This document shows positions 10,307-18,660 of a DNA stretch of 64,000 nt, piece by piece (position 1 is the stretch's first letter; every line of letters starts with the position of its first letter). The stretch covers positions 17,112 to 81,111 of the forward strand of contig JABARS010000008.1 in NCBI GenBank assembly GCA_019187085.1. Reading direction: 5' to 3'. Position numbers and translations under genes: made by a program. The notes under the pieces were generated by a model that saw only the letters and a list, made by a program, of their open reading frames with translations, had not been told where the DNA came from and searched no databases. Origin of the DNA: Pseudorhodoplanes sp. (GTDB lineage Bacteria > Pseudomonadota > Alphaproteobacteria > Rhizobiales > Xanthobacteraceae).

Positions 10307-10334
10307 CGTGAAGACATGATCGTGAAGACATGGC
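10307..10334. repeat. 14-bp imperfect tandem duplication
   Basis: CGTGAAGACATGAT is followed directly by CGTGAAGACATGGC, 12 of 14 positions identical. Confidence 0.75.
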
Positions 10335-10788
10335 ACGAGACATGGCGCGTCGTCACCGCAAAGCATGTCATGCATGGGGTCGCGTTCTTCCTCGCACGTC
10401 CGAAGATGCATGGCTGTCGTCGAGGGAACGCGCCGGCCGATGACGTTGCATGCGAAGTGCGCGCGGCGCGGCTGGGAGGCATGTCGGGCCGGCATGCGAT
10501 GCCGACATCGAGTCTCGCCGGCCACCGGAATTTGCGTTCGAGCGGCAGTAAATTGGGGGTGAGGCGACTGGAAAAGACAGTATCGATAAAAGCGCTCACA
10601 GCGAGACAATTGATCGTAGGTTCAGCAAAGCGGATTTGTCCCCGGCTTTCCGCGGCTGCGCTGCCGGGTCGCAGGCTTATGATGCGTAAATTGGGACAAG
10701 ATTATAAAGACTCGATTGCGAAGCGTCCGCACAATCGTTAAAAACCAAAACTGAATACGGCCGGAATGGCCAAATTGATGTTGCTGCG

Positions 10789-11178
10789 ATGAACGCTCTG
10801 TTCAGGCGGAAAGGCTGGTTGCGGCGCTCTCTGGCGGTCGTGACCATCTATGGCTTCGTCCTCCATGCGATGATTGTGGCGATCGCATCGGTTCCGCGCG
10901 CGGACACCGATACGGGCCTGCTGGCCGCACTTCAGCAAATCTGCTTCAACGGCGGTCCCGAGCGGCCGGACGGCGTCCCCCAGCCGGACAAGCCGCTCGG
11001 CGCACAGGCCTGCGTTCTCTGCGGCGCAAAAGCGTTCGATCTGCCAAGCACTGCCGTTCCTGAGGCGCCGGCGGGCATCGCCGAGACGGTTCGCCTGTCT
11101 CCGCCCGCCATTGATTTCGAGATTCGCAGCCTTTTCTCGGGAATTTCCCGGCCGCGGGCGCCACCCGTCCTCGCCTGA
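10789..11178 (+). CDS. Small secreted or membrane-anchored protein, DUF2946-like, copper-receptor partner
   Basis: A 129-residue protein with a basic N-terminus and one hydrophobic segment (about residues 15-34, SLAVVTIYGFVLHAMIVAIA). A periplasmic stretch follows with isolated cysteines: QICFNGG near 44 and a CVLCG pair near 78-81. This layout (N-terminal helix, then a CxxC-type pair) resembles DUF2946 proteins, which often stand next to TonB-dependent copper receptors. The next gene, 170 bases on, is such a receptor. A role in handling copper in the periplasm is inferred from context; no catalytic motif is visible. Confidence 0.6.
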   Translation: MNALFRRKGWLRRSLAVVTIYGFVLHAMIVAIASVPRADTDTGLLAALQQICFNGGPERPDGVPQPDKPLGAQACVLCGAKAFDLPSTAVPEAPAGIAETVRLSPPAIDFEIRSLFSGISRPRAPPVLA

Positions 11179-11348
11179 TGTGAGCGCACACCGGCGCTTT
11201 CGCGCCACACGTGCGCTCACGCAAATCCGCATAAGCAAAATCGAAACGTAATCCGGCCGGTCGCACCGGCTCGGCATGGATGTCTTTGTGCGCACGCCGT
11301 CACGCGGCGGCGAACGGGAAGCCGTGCCTGTGAACTTGAGGAACGAAA

Positions 11349-13526
11349 ATGCAACGCAAGAAAACGCAAGGCGTCCGCCTGCGCAGCATAATTCTGGCAT
11401 CCGCGGGCGCATTGGCGCTCTCGTCTGCGCCGGGCATGGCCCAGAGCGATCCGCACGCACACGCGCCGCGTCCGGCGTCCGGCAGCGTCCCGCTCGGCAC
11501 GATCACCGTTGTCGACACGCGGTCGTGGTGGACGAATTTTGTCACCGCCTCGAACGAGGCGCCGGATAGCGATCTCGTGGCGGGCCGCATGTCGAGCAAC
11601 GACGCGGCACGGCTTTTCGAACGCATTCCGGGCGTCTCGCTTCAAAGCGCCGGCGGCGTCTCGGCGCTGCCGGTCGTGGAGGGCTTCGCCAGCGATCGCG
11701 TCAAGACGCTCGTCAACGGCATGAGCATCACGTCATCGTGCGGGAACTTCATGAATCCGCCGCTGTCCTACATCGATTCCGGCGCCGTCCAGTCGGCCAA
11801 GGTCTATGCCGGCGTCACGCCCGTGAGCATGGGCGGCGACAGCATCGGCGGAACCATCTCTGCCAGCTCCGCGGCCCCGGTGTTCGCGCCGGCGGGCAAG
11901 ACGATCATCGCCGGCGGGCGGATTTCGTCGTTCTTCCGCAGTAACGGAAACGGGATCGGCGGCAACCTCTATACGTATCTTGCGACCAACGACTTCAGCA
12001 TCTCCTATAACGGAGCGACCGTCGTCCAGAAAAATTACCGGGACGGCAACGGAAACGGGGTCGGGGCGACGCTCTACAAGGCGACAAACCATCTCGTGCG
12101 CGCGGCGGGGCGCAGCGAGAACCATCGTCTCGGCATCGATGTGGGCTGGCAGGAGATTCCATACCAGGGCTTCGTCAACCAGTTCATGGACATGACCGAC
12201 AACAGATCCGTTTATGTTAACGCCAATTACGCCGGCGATTACAATTGGGGCACGTTCGAGGCGCGCTTCTTCCGTCATGACGTCCGCCACAGCATGGACA
12301 AGCTGGAGGACAAGCTGCGCGTCTCCGGACGAATGCCGATGGAGACCGAGGGCAGCGACACCGGCTATAAGGTCCAGGCCAATATCACGTCGCTGGGCGG
12401 GCACATCCTGCGCTTAGGCAACGAGTATCACCGCTATCGCCTCGACGACTGGTGGCCGCCGGTGTCAGGCTCCATGATGATGAGCCCGGAGACGTACCTC
12501 AATATCAACGACGGCCGGCGCGATCGTTTCGCCCTGTTCGGCGAGATCGAGACCCGCTGGACGCCGCAATGGCAGACCATGTTCGGGGTGCGCTACGAAC
12601 ACGTCATCACGGACACCGGAACGGTCCGCAACTATACCGGCCTCACGGCCGAGGCGGCCGCGTTCAATGCGCGCGACCGGCGCAGGGAAGACCACAATCT
12701 CGATCTGACGGGCATGCTGCGATACGAGCCCGTCAGCACCCATGCGCTGGAACTCGGGCTCGCCCGCAAGACCCGTTCGCCGAATCTCTACGAGCGGTAT
12801 GCCTGGTCCGCCGGCGCGATGGCCGCGAGCATGATTAACTGGTTCGGTGATCTCAACGGCTATGTCGGCAACATCGATCTGAAGCCGGAAGTGGCGCACA
12901 CGGCCAGGGCAAGCCTGGAGTGGCACGACGCCGGCCGTCGCGACTGGCACGTCAAGCTGACCGGCCATTACAGCCGTGTCGACGACTATATCAACGCCGA
13001 GCGGATCGGCCTGATCGGGAGCGCCACGGCACGCCGCGCCTTGCTCCGCTTCATCAACCATGATGCCGAGCTGTACGGGGCCAATCTGGAAGCCGCGAAA
13101 TATCTCGGCCATGCCGGCGGTGACTGGAAAATCCGCAGCGTGGTCAGCTATCTCGCCGGCAAGGACCTGGAAGCCGATATCAGCCTCTACAACATCATGC
13201 CGCTGAACGCTCTGGTCGCGCTCGATCACACGCTCGGGAACTGGTCGAGCACGCTCGAGGTACTGGCGGTCGCCGACAAGGACCGGGTCGATACCCAGCG
13301 GTTCGAGCAGAACACGGAAGCCTATGCGCTCGTCAATCTGCGCACGCGCTATACCTACGGCAAGGCGCGGCTCGATCTCGGGATCGACAATCTCTTCGAT
13401 AGCGATTACCAGCCGTCTCTGGGCGGGCTGAGCGCGATCGTCTTCACGCAGACGGGAAACCGTAACGCCGCACGGGTTCAGGGGCCCGGGCGTTCGTTCA
13501 ATGCCGGTCTGACCGTGGAGTTCTGA
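11349..13526 (+). CDS. TonB-dependent outer-membrane copper receptor (OprC/NosA-like)
   Basis: A 725-residue outer-membrane receptor: signal peptide ending in GMAQ, a histidine-containing N-terminal stretch (DPHAHAP), a plug domain (IPGVSLQSAGGVSALPVVEGF, GGDSIGGTISASS) and a 22-strand barrel ending in the aromatic TVEF expected for barrel assembly. The copper site known from Pseudomonas OprC, CxxxM plus HxM, is present at equivalent spacing: C131 and M135 in CGNFMNPPLSYI, and H314 and M316 in RHSMDK. This distinguishes it from siderophore receptors. The start ATG at 11349 is followed by a normal signal peptide. It probably forms a transcription unit with the small gene before it and relies on TonB-ExbBD from the neighbouring operon. 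Confidence 0.88.
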   Translation: MQRKKTQGVRLRSIILASAGALALSSAPGMAQSDPHAHAPRPASGSVPLGTITVVDTRSWWTNFVTASNEAPDSDLVAGRMSSNDAARLFERIPGVSLQSAGGVSALPVVEGFASDRVKTLVNGMSITSSCGNFMNPPLSYIDSGAVQSAKVYAGVTPVSMGGDSIGGTISASSAAPVFAPAGKTIIAGGRISSFFRSNGNGIGGNLYTYLATNDFSISYNGATVVQKNYRDGNGNGVGATLYKATNHLVRAAGRSENHRLGIDVGWQEIPYQGFVNQFMDMTDNRSVYVNANYAGDYNWGTFEARFFRHDVRHSMDKLEDKLRVSGRMPMETEGSDTGYKVQANITSLGGHILRLGNEYHRYRLDDWWPPVSGSMMMSPETYLNINDGRRDRFALFGEIETRWTPQWQTMFGVRYEHVITDTGTVRNYTGLTAEAAAFNARDRRREDHNLDLTGMLRYEPVSTHALELGLARKTRSPNLYERYAWSAGAMAASMINWFGDLNGYVGNIDLKPEVAHTARASLEWHDAGRRDWHVKLTGHYSRVDDYINAERIGLIGSATARRALLRFINHDAELYGANLEAAKYLGHAGGDWKIRSVVSYLAGKDLEADISLYNIMPLNALVALDHTLGNWSSTLEVLAVADKDRVDTQRFEQNTEAYALVNLRTRYTYGKARLDLGIDNLFDSDYQPSLGGLSAIVFTQTGNRNAARVQGPGRSFNAGLTVEF

Positions 13527-13709
13527 GCCGACGGATGCGCCGCGGCATCGACCGGAGCGTCGTCGCCGCGGCCGCCGGGAAACGGCTGACGGGCGGCGTC
13601 AACGAACGCGCGCCGCTCCGCGGCGTCGTCGTTCGCCATGAAGTCCGGCCCGACCCTCGAACGGGATTCATGGACGGGTGGCAGATGGCTGAGAAAGCGG
13701 GGAGGGAAG

Positions 13710-13783
13710 TGGCTGGGGAACTAGGATTCGAACCTAGATTAACGGAGTCAGAGTCCGCTGTTCTACCGTTGAACTATTCCCCA
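13710..13783 (-). tRNA. tRNA-Gln (anticodon CTG)
   Basis: On the minus strand the sequence folds as a full cloverleaf. The acceptor stem is TGGGGAA paired with TTCCCCA, discriminator G, and an encoded CCA at 13710-13712. The D arm contains AGTTCAACGGTAGAAC. The anticodon stem GCGGA/TCCGT carries loop CTCTGAC, giving anticodon CTG (Gln). The T arm is CTAGGTTCGAATCCTAG. I see no integrase or attachment-site duplication next to it. Confidence 0.96.
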
Positions 13784-14129
13784 ATCCGCAAGCGATTTCA
13801 ATAGCTTGAAGCTATTTCCGGCGCTCGGAGAGCTGGCAGGGGCGCGCCCTTGGCGGGGATTGCGCCGGCTTCATTTAGTGGATTTGGCCACAATTTCCAA
13901 GCGCCGGATCGCGGTTTGCGCCGACGCATTGCATTTCGACCGGCCCGGCAGACGGACTGCATGTCGTGCCGGGTGGCGGATCGGCCGCACGGGCCGGACG
14001 CGGGCGATCGCAGGCAAAGGGCGGCGGCCGGGTCGGAGCCCGGAACGACAGGATCAAGTGCGACAGGATCATATGACAGTCGTCCGGTGATCAGCCTGGC
14101 GCGAGGGAGACGCGTCCGCGGGTGCCATG
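13784..14129. other. Intergenic stretch upstream of the tRNA
   Basis: About 350 bases between tRNA-Gln and the end of the ABC transporter operon. It must contain the tRNA promoter. A perfect short palindrome AATAGCTT-g-AAGCTATT lies at 13800-13816, and GACAGGATCA is repeated near 14048 and 14063. No gene is supportable. Confidence 0.6.
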
Positions 14130-14891
14130 TCAGCCCGGGGCGAACGCCACCCGTCCGTCCGCGTGCAGCGCCTGCACCGGTGCGCGGTAAAGCTCTTCCA
14201 GCCGCTCCACGGTCAGCACGTCGCGCACCGGCCCCTCGACGAGACACGTCCCATCGCGCAGCAGATAGGCCCGCGTCGCCGCGCGCATCGCATGGTTGGG
14301 ATCGTGCGTGGTGAAGAGCACGCCGAGTCCGGCTTCGGCGAGCGCGCGGATCTCGCGCATCACCTTTCCCTGGTTGCCGAAATCGAGGCTCGCGGTCGGC
14401 TCGTCGAGCACGACGAAGCGCGGCTCCTGCGCCAGCGCCCGCGCCAGCAGCACGAGCTGGCGCTCGCCGCCGGAAATCTCGGTATAGGCGCGCCCCGCCA
14501 GCGCGCCGATGCCGAAGCGCTCCAGCGCCGCATGGCTGATCTCGCGGTCGCGCGCGGTGGGTGCGGCGAACAGCGAGCCGTGCGCCGTACGCCCCATCAG
14601 CACCACGGTTTCCACGGAGAACGCGAACGTGCCGGTATGGACCTGCGGCACGTAGCCGATCACCCGTGCGCGCTCGGCGACGGGAAGGTCGGCAAGCGCG
14701 CGCCCCGTCACGCGCACCTCGCCCGCGCGGGCGGGAAGAAGCCCGAGCAGCGTCTTGAGCAGCGTGGTCTTGCCGCCGCCGTTCGGCCCGAGCAGAGCGA
14801 GCACTTCGCCTTGCGCGAGCCGCACGTTCAGGTTCGTCCCGACAAGCCGGTCCGCATAGCCGATCGACAGGTCGCGCGCCTCGATGCTCAT
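14130..14891 (-). CDS. ABC transporter ATPase, FecE/BtuD/MolC type (probable molybdate/tungstate importer)
   Basis: Nucleotide-binding subunit of a type II (FecCD/BtuCD-like) importer. Walker A GPNGGGKT at residues 35-42, Q-loop in GYVPQ, signature ISGGERQ near 138, Walker B FVVLDEP near 158, and the switch histidine in TTHDPNH. Size (253 residues) is normal. It is the last gene of a three-gene operon: the permease stop lies 4 bases upstream and the binding protein precedes that. The family includes siderophore and B12 importers but also the molybdate/tungstate importer MolBCA of Haemophilus. Molybdenum is favoured here because ModE, DUF2478, moeA and molbindin sequences surround the operon. 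Substrate is inferred, not visible in the protein. Confidence 0.85.
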   Translation of the reverse strand: MSIEARDLSIGYADRLVGTNLNVRLAQGEVLALLGPNGGGKTTLLKTLLGLLPARAGEVRVTGRALADLPVAERARVIGYVPQVHTGTFAFSVETVVLMGRTAHGSLFAAPTARDREISHAALERFGIGALAGRAYTEISGGERQLVLLARALAQEPRFVVLDEPTASLDFGNQGKVMREIRALAEAGLGVLFTTHDPNHAMRAATRAYLLRDGTCLVEGPVRDVLTVERLEELYRAPVQALHADGRVAFAPG

Positions 14892-14895
14892 GCGC

Positions 14896-15906
14896 TCACG
14901 ACCATGTCCTGCTCACGCGCGCGAGCAGCCAGATGAAGAACGGCGTGCCGAGCGCCGCGGTAAGGATGCCGAGCGGGACCTCGATCTGCGCCATGGTGCG
15001 CGCAAGCGTGTCGATGAAGAGCAGGAACCCGCCGCCGAGAATGGCCGACACCGGCAGGAGGCGCGCGAAATCCGGTCCCACCAGCGAGCGCGCCAGATGC
15101 GGTACCACAAGGCCGACCCAGCCGATGATGCCCGCGGTCGCAACGCTCGCGGAGGTCACGAGCGTCGCCGCCGCGATGATGGCGATGCGCAGCGGCGTCG
15201 TCGGCGCCCCGAGCGCGCGCGCCTCCTCCTCGGGCAGCGACATCACGTTCATGCGGTGGCGCAAGGCGAGCAGCACCATGCTGCCCACGAGCACGAGGCC
15301 GAGCAGCAATATGAGATCGGACATATTGGCGGCGGCAAGACTGCCCAGCAGCCAGAAGGTCATGGCCGGAAGCTGGTTGTAGGGATCGGCGAGATATTTC
15401 ACGAGCCCGACGCCCGCGCCCAGCAGCGCGCCGATGACGACGCCGGACAATACCAGCACGAGCACCGGATCGCGCGTGCGGATCGCGGTGCCGATCATGT
15501 AAACGCCAGCAACCGCGACCAGTCCGCCGGCGAAGGCGCAAGCCTGGATCGCGAACACGCCGAGCGAGAGATAGATGCCGAGCACGGCGCCGAGCGCCGC
15601 GCCCGACGATGCGCCCAGAATGTCGGGCGAGACCAGCGGATTGCGGAACAGGCCCTGGAACGCGGCGCCGGCGATGGCGAGCGCGGCGCCGACCAGGAAC
15701 GCCGCCAGCACACGCGGCCCGCGCACCTGCGCGACCACCGCTTCGACCGCCGGCGGCACGCCCGACGCGCTACCGGTGAGCTTGCTCCACAGCACCGTCA
15801 CGATTTCGGCGGCCGACACCGGAAAGCGGCCGACCAGGAACGCGACCGCAAAGCCCGCGACCAGCACCGCGAGCGCTATGAGCGTACCCGGAAGCGTGGA
15901 GCGCAC
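14896..15906 (-). CDS. ABC transporter permease, FecCD/BtuC/MolB type
   Basis: Inner-membrane permease of 336 residues with about ten hydrophobic segments. Family hallmarks: GAALAIAGAAFQGLFRNPLVSPDILGAS cut by the usual Gly-rich loop, the central AMTFWLLGSLAAAN, the coupling region near LGAPTTPLRIA, and the conserved GIIGWVGLVVPHLAR and GPDFARLLP segments. Its start overlaps the end of the binding-protein gene region by position (1 base apart) and its stop is 4 bases before the ATPase start, so the operon is tightly coupled. Probable substrate molybdate, tungstate or a metallophore complex, by context. Confidence 0.88.
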   Translation of the reverse strand: MRSTLPGTLIALAVLVAGFAVAFLVGRFPVSAAEIVTVLWSKLTGSASGVPPAVEAVVAQVRGPRVLAAFLVGAALAIAGAAFQGLFRNPLVSPDILGASSGAALGAVLGIYLSLGVFAIQACAFAGGLVAVAGVYMIGTAIRTRDPVLVLVLSGVVIGALLGAGVGLVKYLADPYNQLPAMTFWLLGSLAAANMSDLILLLGLVLVGSMVLLALRHRMNVMSLPEEEARALGAPTTPLRIAIIAAATLVTSASVATAGIIGWVGLVVPHLARSLVGPDFARLLPVSAILGGGFLLFIDTLARTMAQIEVPLGILTAALGTPFFIWLLARVSRTWS

Positions 15907-15907
15907 G

Positions 15908-16927
15908 TTACCTCCCGGTCAGGACTGCGTTCATCTGCGCTTCGGTCGGCGCGACGTGATAGAAGCGCAGATGGAATTCGCGCGCAATCTCGCCGATACT
16001 TTCGGGGAAACGCTCAGGATAGAGGATTTTCGCAAGCCACCACAGTCCGATCAGCCGGTTGGCGGACGGCGGGAAATCCACCCAGCCGAACGGCAGCGCC
16101 GGCGCGAGATGCACGTGCCCGGCCCGCACCGCCGCGACGCTCGCCCAGGCCGGATCGCTCTTCACGCTGGCGGCGAAGTCGCGCTCGATGGTGACGATCA
16201 CGTCGGGATTCCAGACCAGCACCTGCTCGATCGATACGATGGCCAGCCCGCCCTGCCGTCCGGCCGCGACGTTGCGCGCGATCAGTTCCAGCGTCTCGAC
16301 ATTGATCGAGCCGCCGAGACCGGTCTCCAGCCCGCGCGAACCGCGGCCGTAATAGACGCGCGGGCGCCGTTCGGGCGCGATATCCGCAATGCGCTGCGTG
16401 ACGGTGTCGAGCATGCGGGCGGCGTGACCGGCGAGGCTCTCGCCCTCGTTCGCGCGGCCGATCAGCGCCCCGAGCTTGCGATAGGCCGCCGGCAGATCGA
16501 TGAAGCGGCCGTCGAGCAGCGCATAAGGAATGCCGGTCTGCTCCTGCACGCGTTCGGCGAGCGACAGATAGGTCTGATTGATCGAGCCGACATCCAGGAT
16601 GAGATCAGGCTTGAACGACAGCACCCGTTCGAGATTGGCGGTGTTGCCGCGGCCGGTGATGCGGCCGGTTTCCGGCCGCGCGCCGATGTCGGGCAGCAGC
16701 AAGGCGCGCTCTTGCGGGCTGAGCGCGCGCGGCCAGCCGATCAGGAGATCGGGCGCAAGGGTATAGAGCAGGATCGCCGCCGGCGGCCCGGCCGGGAAGA
16801 CGCGCGCGACCGTCTCGGGGATTTTCAGGACGCGCCCGGTATCGTCGGTTGCCGTCCGGGCGCGGGCACGCAGCGGCAGGGCGAGGGCGCCGGTAAGACC
16901 CGCGATCAGCGAACGGCGCGACAGCAT
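15908..16927 (-). CDS. Periplasmic substrate-binding protein of the FecCD-type importer
   Basis: Class III (BtuF/FhuD/MolA-like) binding protein, 339 residues from the ATG at 16927. That start has a good AGAGGAAAG ribosome site and gives a twin-arginine signal (SRRSLIAG at residues 3-10, then a hydrophobic stretch ending RARA), suggesting Tat export. Conserved lobes: PAGPPAAILLYTLAPDLLIGW, GRITGRGNTANLE, DLILDVGSINQTYLSLAERVQ and PFGWVDFPPSANRLIG. A close paralogue, now frameshifted, lies at 22996-24068. First gene of the operon with permease and ATPase; divergent from modE. Longer upstream ORF extension is rejected because it lacks any conserved residues. Confidence 0.87.
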   Translation of the reverse strand: MLSRRSLIAGLTGALALPLRARARTATDDTGRVLKIPETVARVFPAGPPAAILLYTLAPDLLIGWPRALSPQERALLLPDIGARPETGRITGRGNTANLERVLSFKPDLILDVGSINQTYLSLAERVQEQTGIPYALLDGRFIDLPAAYRKLGALIGRANEGESLAGHAARMLDTVTQRIADIAPERRPRVYYGRGSRGLETGLGGSINVETLELIARNVAAGRQGGLAIVSIEQVLVWNPDVIVTIERDFAASVKSDPAWASVAAVRAGHVHLAPALPFGWVDFPPSANRLIGLWWLAKILYPERFPESIGEIAREFHLRFYHVAPTEAQMNAVLTGR

Positions 16928-17394
16928 GGCTTTCCTCTCTTTTCTTCCCGCGGCGCCAGCCGGCATCCGGTCCGTCCCGTCGGTCGCATTGCCCGCATCG
17001 ATCGTCGCACGGCCGCATCGCGCCTCGCAGGTCCGTCCGGCTTTGCGGAGTTCCGCCGGCCGCAAGCCGGAAGATGTTCGCAGCGCCGCGCGCGCAGCAG
17101 CGCGATGAACGAGAAAGGTATCGGCCTGTCCGGCCGCGGCGAAAGCCTCATGCAGGCTGCGGTTCGCCGTGCGCCTGCCGGTCCGGCCCATCGGCCGGCG
17201 GCAATGCTCCGGCCATCAGAGCATCGCCGGCGCGGGACGACAAGCGCTCCGCCTTGCCGAACGCCGCGGCCGCCCGGGAGCCCGGTCCTGCCCGGCAGGT
17301 TGCCGCAGGGCGCGTCCGGGCAAGGCGCTTTTCCGGCGCAGCCGCAGACAGTAAAGTTACAGGATCGAATGCGTGATGATTCCCGGTGGGCGAG
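16928..17394. other. Divergent intergenic region between the importer operon and modE
   Basis: About 470 GC-rich bases containing the promoters of two divergent units. I see no CGNNATAT-type Mo-box here, unlike the other promoters of the island. Several inverted GC-rich stretches occur (for example around 17050-17110), and a run resembling part of a B12 box at about 17025-17045 does not match well enough to call a cobalamin riboswitch. Confidence 0.5.
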
Positions 17395-17805
17395 ATGGCA
17401 GGTCGTGTACGAAAAGCAGCCGCGGCGCGAACGGAGTCGCGTCCGTCGTGCAAGATTCTCCCCTCGATCCGCCTCGATTTTGCCGGCGAGCGCCGTCTGG
17501 GTCCGGGAAAAATCTCCCTGCTCGAGCGGATCATTGAAACCGGATCGATTTCCGCGGCCGGCCGGCGGCTGGAAATGTCCTACCGGCGCGCCTGGCTCCT
17601 GGTCGACGCCATGAACCGCATGTTCGACAAGCCGGTCGTGGTCGCCTCGATGGGTGGCTCGCACGGCGGCGGCGCGCAGGTCACCGATTTCGGCCGGCGT
17701 CTGGTCGAGACCTATCGCAACGTGGAGAAGCGTTTCTCCGACGAAGCCAACACGGCGTTCTCCGAATTCAGGAAGCATTACCAGCCCGGCCGCGACGACG
17801 ATTGA
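17395..17805 (+). CDS. modE: ModE-type molybdenum-responsive regulator, DNA-binding domain only
   Basis: Winged helix-turn-helix protein of the ModE/LysR-like class: LGPGKISLLERIIETGSISAAG, then RRLEMSYRRAWLLVDAMNR, then GGGAQVTDFGRRLVETY. This matches the N-terminal domain of Escherichia coli ModE, which represses molybdate uptake genes when molybdate is plentiful. It ends at about 136 residues and has no C-terminal Mop/TOBE domains, so molybdate must be sensed in another way or by a partner. ATG 17395 is preferred; an in-frame GTG at 17386 would add three residues. It stands between the importer operon and the DUF2478 gene, and probable binding sites occur at 18472, 22385, 22729 and 26066. 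Confidence 0.85.
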   Translation: MAGRVRKAAAARTESRPSCKILPSIRLDFAGERRLGPGKISLLERIIETGSISAAGRRLEMSYRRAWLLVDAMNRMFDKPVVVASMGGSHGGGAQVTDFGRRLVETYRNVEKRFSDEANTAFSEFRKHYQPGRDDD

Positions 17806-17815
17806 GCGCGTGCCG

Positions 17816-18394
17816 TCAGGCGGCATCGACCTGGGCCGGGGTGCGCGCGGCAAGCGCGCGCACGGCCCAGTCGAGCACGATCTGCGGCGACGGCTCGAGC
17901 GTGACCGCAAAGCCGCCGCCGAACGCGGTCCAGGCGTCGATATGCTTGGTCGCCACGGCCGTGAGCACGACGAAACCCGCAAGCGCGGCATCCGCGAATT
18001 CGGCACGCAGGCCGCGACCTTCCGCCTCCTGCTCGCCGAAGCGGTTGCCGATCAGGACGTCGACGCCCCTGTCCATGGCGAGACGGAACATCGCCGCCGC
18101 GTCCGTCAGCGCGGCCTGGTCGAGAATGCAGCCCTGCGCATGCACGCCGAGATCCTGCGATATCTTCAGTGTTTCGCCGGTCAGAATGTCCTCGACCATC
18201 ATCACGCGCCGGCAGGCCGACCAGCGCTTGCCGATGACCTGCACGATGCCGCCAACGCGCGCACCCTGAAGCCGGAGCGCGGTCACCGTCTGGCGCAGGA
18301 TCGCGTCGACGCCGCTGCCTGCGTCCTCGCCGGGCTCGAAGACAACGGCGGCAAGCCTCGGCCCGAAGTCGTCGGATACGGAAGCCATCTGCAT
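17816..18394 (-). CDS. DUF2478 family protein, molybdenum-locus associated
   Basis: A 192-residue soluble protein resembling DUF2478, a family of unknown function usually encoded in molybdate transport loci. It opens with an alpha/beta fold (RLAAVVFEPGEDAGSGVDAILRQ cut after the first strand), has a paired cysteine-histidine region (SACRRVMMVEDILTG; AQGCILD), then DVLIGNRFGEQEAEGRGLRA and a final conserved LAGFVVLTAV. The N-terminal region of the family looks NTPase-like, but no full Walker A is seen here. It converges on modE with 10 bases between stops. A strong Mo-box lies 77 bases upstream of its start (18472-18495), so it is probably ModE-controlled. Function not established. Confidence 0.75.
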   Translation of the reverse strand: MQMASVSDDFGPRLAAVVFEPGEDAGSGVDAILRQTVTALRLQGARVGGIVQVIGKRWSACRRVMMVEDILTGETLKISQDLGVHAQGCILDQAALTDAAAMFRLAMDRGVDVLIGNRFGEQEAEGRGLRAEFADAALAGFVVLTAVATKHIDAWTAFGGGFAVTLEPSPQIVLDWAVRALAARTPAQVDAA

Positions 18395-18471
18395 TCACGC
18401 CCTTGCGGAGGCGGGCACCGCCGCGCCGCCGCCCCGAAACTGTCCGGACATCGATGACACGCTCGACCTTA

Positions 18472-18495
18472 CGCTATATTTACGAATATATATCG
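18472..18495. promoter_or_regulatory. Mo-box (probable ModE operator)
   Basis: CGCTATAT-N8-ATATATCG, a near-perfect palindrome with 8-8-8 architecture. It equals the form of the Rhodobacter capsulatus Mo-box, CGCTATATA-N6-TATATAACG. It sits between the divergent DUF2478 and DUF364 genes and could control both. Confidence 0.8.
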
Positions 18496-18660
18496 AATGT
18501 CGCACGAAAAACCCCCGGCGTAAAGGGCGGAAAGGAATTGTCCGCGGGACCGGCGAAAATGCCGCCCGCAGGCGGCAACTGACCGAAATCAAGGCAATCC
18601 CGGACATCAGGGCCTTGAGTTTTTATGATGGCATCGCCGGGACGATGGATGGAGATGCAG

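Larger units (their letters stand above)
9840..10788. other. Intergenic stretch without a supportable gene
   Basis: About 950 bases between the exbB start and the small copper-associated gene. GC content is visibly lower than in the neighbours, and every open frame here lacks coding character. Three short tandem duplications (10062-10085, 10174-10201, 10307-10334) lie within 275 bases. The stretch must contain the exb operon promoter, but I cannot point to a convincing Fur, Irr or RirA site. It may be the remains of a decayed gene. Confidence 0.6.

Noticed and set aside
9981..10609. Two overlapping minus-strand frames in the exbB-upstream gap
   Set aside because: Composition is not coding-like, no ribosome sites, no recognisable motif, and they span the tandem duplications.
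13700..13800. tRNA-Gln as attachment site of an integrated element
   Set aside because: No integrase, no duplicated 3' end of the tRNA and no phage or conjugation gene in the surrounding sequence.
17020..17050. Possible B12 box of a cobalamin riboswitch before the importer operon
   Set aside because: On the minus strand the match to the conserved box is one base out of register, and the other conserved riboswitch parts are missing.
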